Translations under genes and position numbers: made by a program
In this document: one piece after another, positions 5,302-6,758 of the stretch
How the letters are laid out: every line of letters starts with the position of its first letter
Numbering within the stretch: the first letter of the stretch is position 1
Notes under the pieces: generated by a model
Databases searched by the model: none
What the model saw: the letters and a program-made list of their open reading frames with translations, nothing else
Told to the model about the DNA's origin: nothing
Source: Acidobacteriota bacterium
GTDB taxonomy: Bacteria; Acidobacteriota; Terriglobia; Terriglobales; Acidobacteriaceae
Reading direction: 5' to 3'
Assembly: GCA_021805265.1 (NCBI GenBank)
Contig: JAJZFR010000249.1
Coordinates: 1 to 6,758 of the forward strand
Length of the DNA stretch: 6,758 nucleotides

Positions 5302-6724
5302 CGCGTACACTTTCGATCAGTTTCTTCGAGTCGTAGCCCACGCCGTTGCGAAACACGGTTCGGACGTTTTCGATATCCTCGATCTGCTTCGCGGGGTTGC
5401 CTTCAATCAGCACCATATCCGCCTGCTTCCCGGGGACAAGCGTACCGATCTGCCGCTCCCGGCCCAGATAGATTGCGCCATTTTCCGTGGCTATGTGAAC
5501 GGCCTCCACTGGCGTGAAGCCAGCCTCGACCAGCAGCTCGATCTCCCGCTGATCGCCGAAACCTGGCAATACACCGCCATTGCCCGTAGGGTCAGGGCCG
5601 GCCAGCAGCAGCCCTCCGGCTTTCACAAAGGCAACCTCGAAGTCCATCTCCTTGCGCAACAGTCCAGGCACCGGCGAGTTGGCAGGAATCCTCGCCCTCA
5701 AAGTAAGGTAGCTGAGCGCCGCCTCTCCAGACATGGCATCGATCACACGCTGCTGCAGAACCGGCCTGCCCGGTGCCATGGCCTCAAAGACAGGCAGCGT
5801 GGAGGTCACAGCAACATGATGAGCAACCAGATTCCGGATCAACTGCTGGGCACCCGCGCCGTCGATCTCTTCCTTCGCCCAACTCTGCGAGCCGCCCTGT
5901 GGGCAACGATCCGGCTGTTTGCTCGCAACAAACTCGGTATCCGTGAACACCGGGCCATGTTCCAGATCGTCGATACCGAGTGCAATGGCCTCCGGCCAGG
6001 TCACCGAACACAGATGCCCGGTCAGCTTCGCGTGGTGCTGATGCGCCGCGCCGATCGCCGCCGCCAACTCCGCGCGGCTGATGTCCATGTAAGCCTTGTA
6101 GGAGGTCATGCCCTCGCTCGACCAGTAATCCACCATCCGTACCGCGTCCCCGGAACCCGTCAACTCGTGCATCTGGGCAAAGTGTGTCGGCGCGCCCTCG
6201 AGATAGGGCGCGGATGCGTCGATGGCTGGCCCCGGCATCCGGCCAGCGTCGATCTCTTCCTTCACTTTCAGGTCCGTATAGGGTTCCACGCTTCCCGTCG
6301 TCCGCATCGTAGTCACCCCGGCGGCCAGCGAAAGCCTGGGCGCGGAAAACGGAATCTCCGCCACAAAGAATCCCGGCTCGTCGAGTTCGCCGGATGCGGA
6401 TTGCTCCGCCGCAGAGTCGGTGTAGTACAGGTGATCGTGCATCCCCACCAACCCCGGAATCACCGTGAACCCGGCAAGCTCGATCCGCTCCGCACCAGTC
6501 AACGAAGGTGCGCTATTCGCTGGGCCGACGTAGACCAGCTTGCCGTGGTCCACCGCAATCGCCTGATCTTCGCGAGAAGCCCCGCCCGTCCCATCGATCA
6601 CGCGAACATGATCCAGCACAAACACCGGTGCCGATACCGTGATGAACTCCCCGCCGCTCTTCGGCGCAGTGGTCTGCGCCGCTGCGGGAAACAGAAGACT
6701 GACCAAAACAAGCGCAACTCGCAT
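5282..6724 (-). CDS. Secreted metal-dependent amidohydrolase (imidazolonepropionase/prolidase-like)
   Basis: A complete 480-residue hydrolase of the amidohydrolase superfamily (COG1228-like), which cleaves amide or related bonds. Substrate cannot be told from sequence. A signal peptide (MRVALVLVSLLFPAAA, probable cleavage before QTT) sends it to the periplasm or outside. An N-terminal beta-sandwich segment (about 34-90: VIDGTGG, AIAVDHGKLVYVG) leads to the TIM barrel. The expected binuclear metal ligands are all present: HxH as H96/H98 in GMHDH; K210 in SYKAY, probably carbamylated; H237 in LTGH; H256 in LEHG; and D378 in LAGPD. The C-terminal signature IGTLVPGKQADMVLIEGNP (426-444) is typical. 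The ATG at 6724 has AGGGGGG 6 nt upstream. It is convergent with the zinc-ribbon gene. The promoter lies mostly beyond the window. Secreted acidobacterial members may act on peptides or xenobiotics, but that is only inference. Confidence 0.94.
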   Translation of the reverse strand: MRVALVLVSLLFPAAAQTTAPKSGGEFITVSAPVFVLDHVRVIDGTGGASREDQAIAVDHGKLVYVGPANSAPSLTGAERIELAGFTVIPGLVGMHDHLYYTDSAAEQSASGELDEPGFFVAEIPFSAPRLSLAAGVTTMRTTGSVEPYTDLKVKEEIDAGRMPGPAIDASAPYLEGAPTHFAQMHELTGSGDAVRMVDYWSSEGMTSYKAYMDISRAELAAAIGAAHQHHAKLTGHLCSVTWPEAIALGIDDLEHGPVFTDTEFVASKQPDRCPQGGSQSWAKEEIDGAGAQQLIRNLVAHHVAVTSTLPVFEAMAPGRPVLQQRVIDAMSGEAALSYLTLRARIPANSPVPGLLRKEMDFEVAFVKAGGLLLAGPDPTGNGGVLPGFGDQREIELLVEAGFTPVEAVHIATENGAIYLGRERQIGTLVPGKQADMVLIEGNPAKQIEDIENVRTVFRNGVGYDSKKLIESVRGQVGIR

Positions 6725-6758
6725 GGATCGCCCCCCTGAAGACCGGTCTCGAAGAACG

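Noticed and set aside
5246..6739. 497-codon open frame on the plus strand opposite the amidohydrolase
   Set aside because: The opposite strand encodes a complete amidohydrolase with all metal ligands. This frame is Arg/His-rich with no motif, as expected for an antisense shadow.
1..6758. CRISPR array, tRNA/rRNA, transposon ends, toxin-antitoxin or phage-defence cassette
   Set aside because: Looked for on both strands; no regularly spaced long repeats, cloverleaf, transposase motif or defence-type domain was seen.

Overview
The window reads as ordinary chromosomal DNA from a GC-rich, Gram-negative bacterium, most likely an acidobacterium (Terriglobia/Acidobacteriaceae type). I infer this from the flavour of the BamA protein, the MerR and small zinc-ribbon proteins and the codon use. 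It rests on remembered family resemblance, not on a search. Nothing suggests a phage, plasmid, transposon, CRISPR array or RNA gene.

Layout from left to right. Positions 1-2813 (minus strand) hold most of bamA, the outer-membrane beta-barrel insertase, cut by the window edge just before its last C-terminal strand. Upstream of it are a roughly 300-nt leader and a good sigma70-type promoter (3119-3148). Next on the minus strand is a very small zinc-ribbon gene of the CPXCG cysteine-rich family (3173-3361), starting at a GTG behind a perfect GGAGG ribosome site. Divergent from it on the plus strand is a glutathione-peroxidase-family gene (3514-4056). A MerR-family regulator (4174-4740) and an orphan two-CxxC mini-protein (4950-5183) follow, each behind its own candidate promoter. 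The right end is a complete, convergent minus-strand gene for a secreted metal-dependent amidohydrolase (5282-6724).

How they fit together: bamA is envelope biogenesis, the peroxidase is antioxidant defence, and the amidohydrolase is an exported hydrolase of unknown substrate. The genes look individually transcribed. I see no single pathway linking them, and no convincing undescribed multi-gene system. The observations most worth a second look are: a hexapeptide repeat linker and two loop-located cysteine pairs in BamA; its uncertain start and repeat-bearing leader; the two tiny zinc-ribbon genes; a 10-bp promoter word shared by two neighbouring upstream regions; and the 2-Cys (thioredoxin-type) cysteine pattern of the peroxidase.
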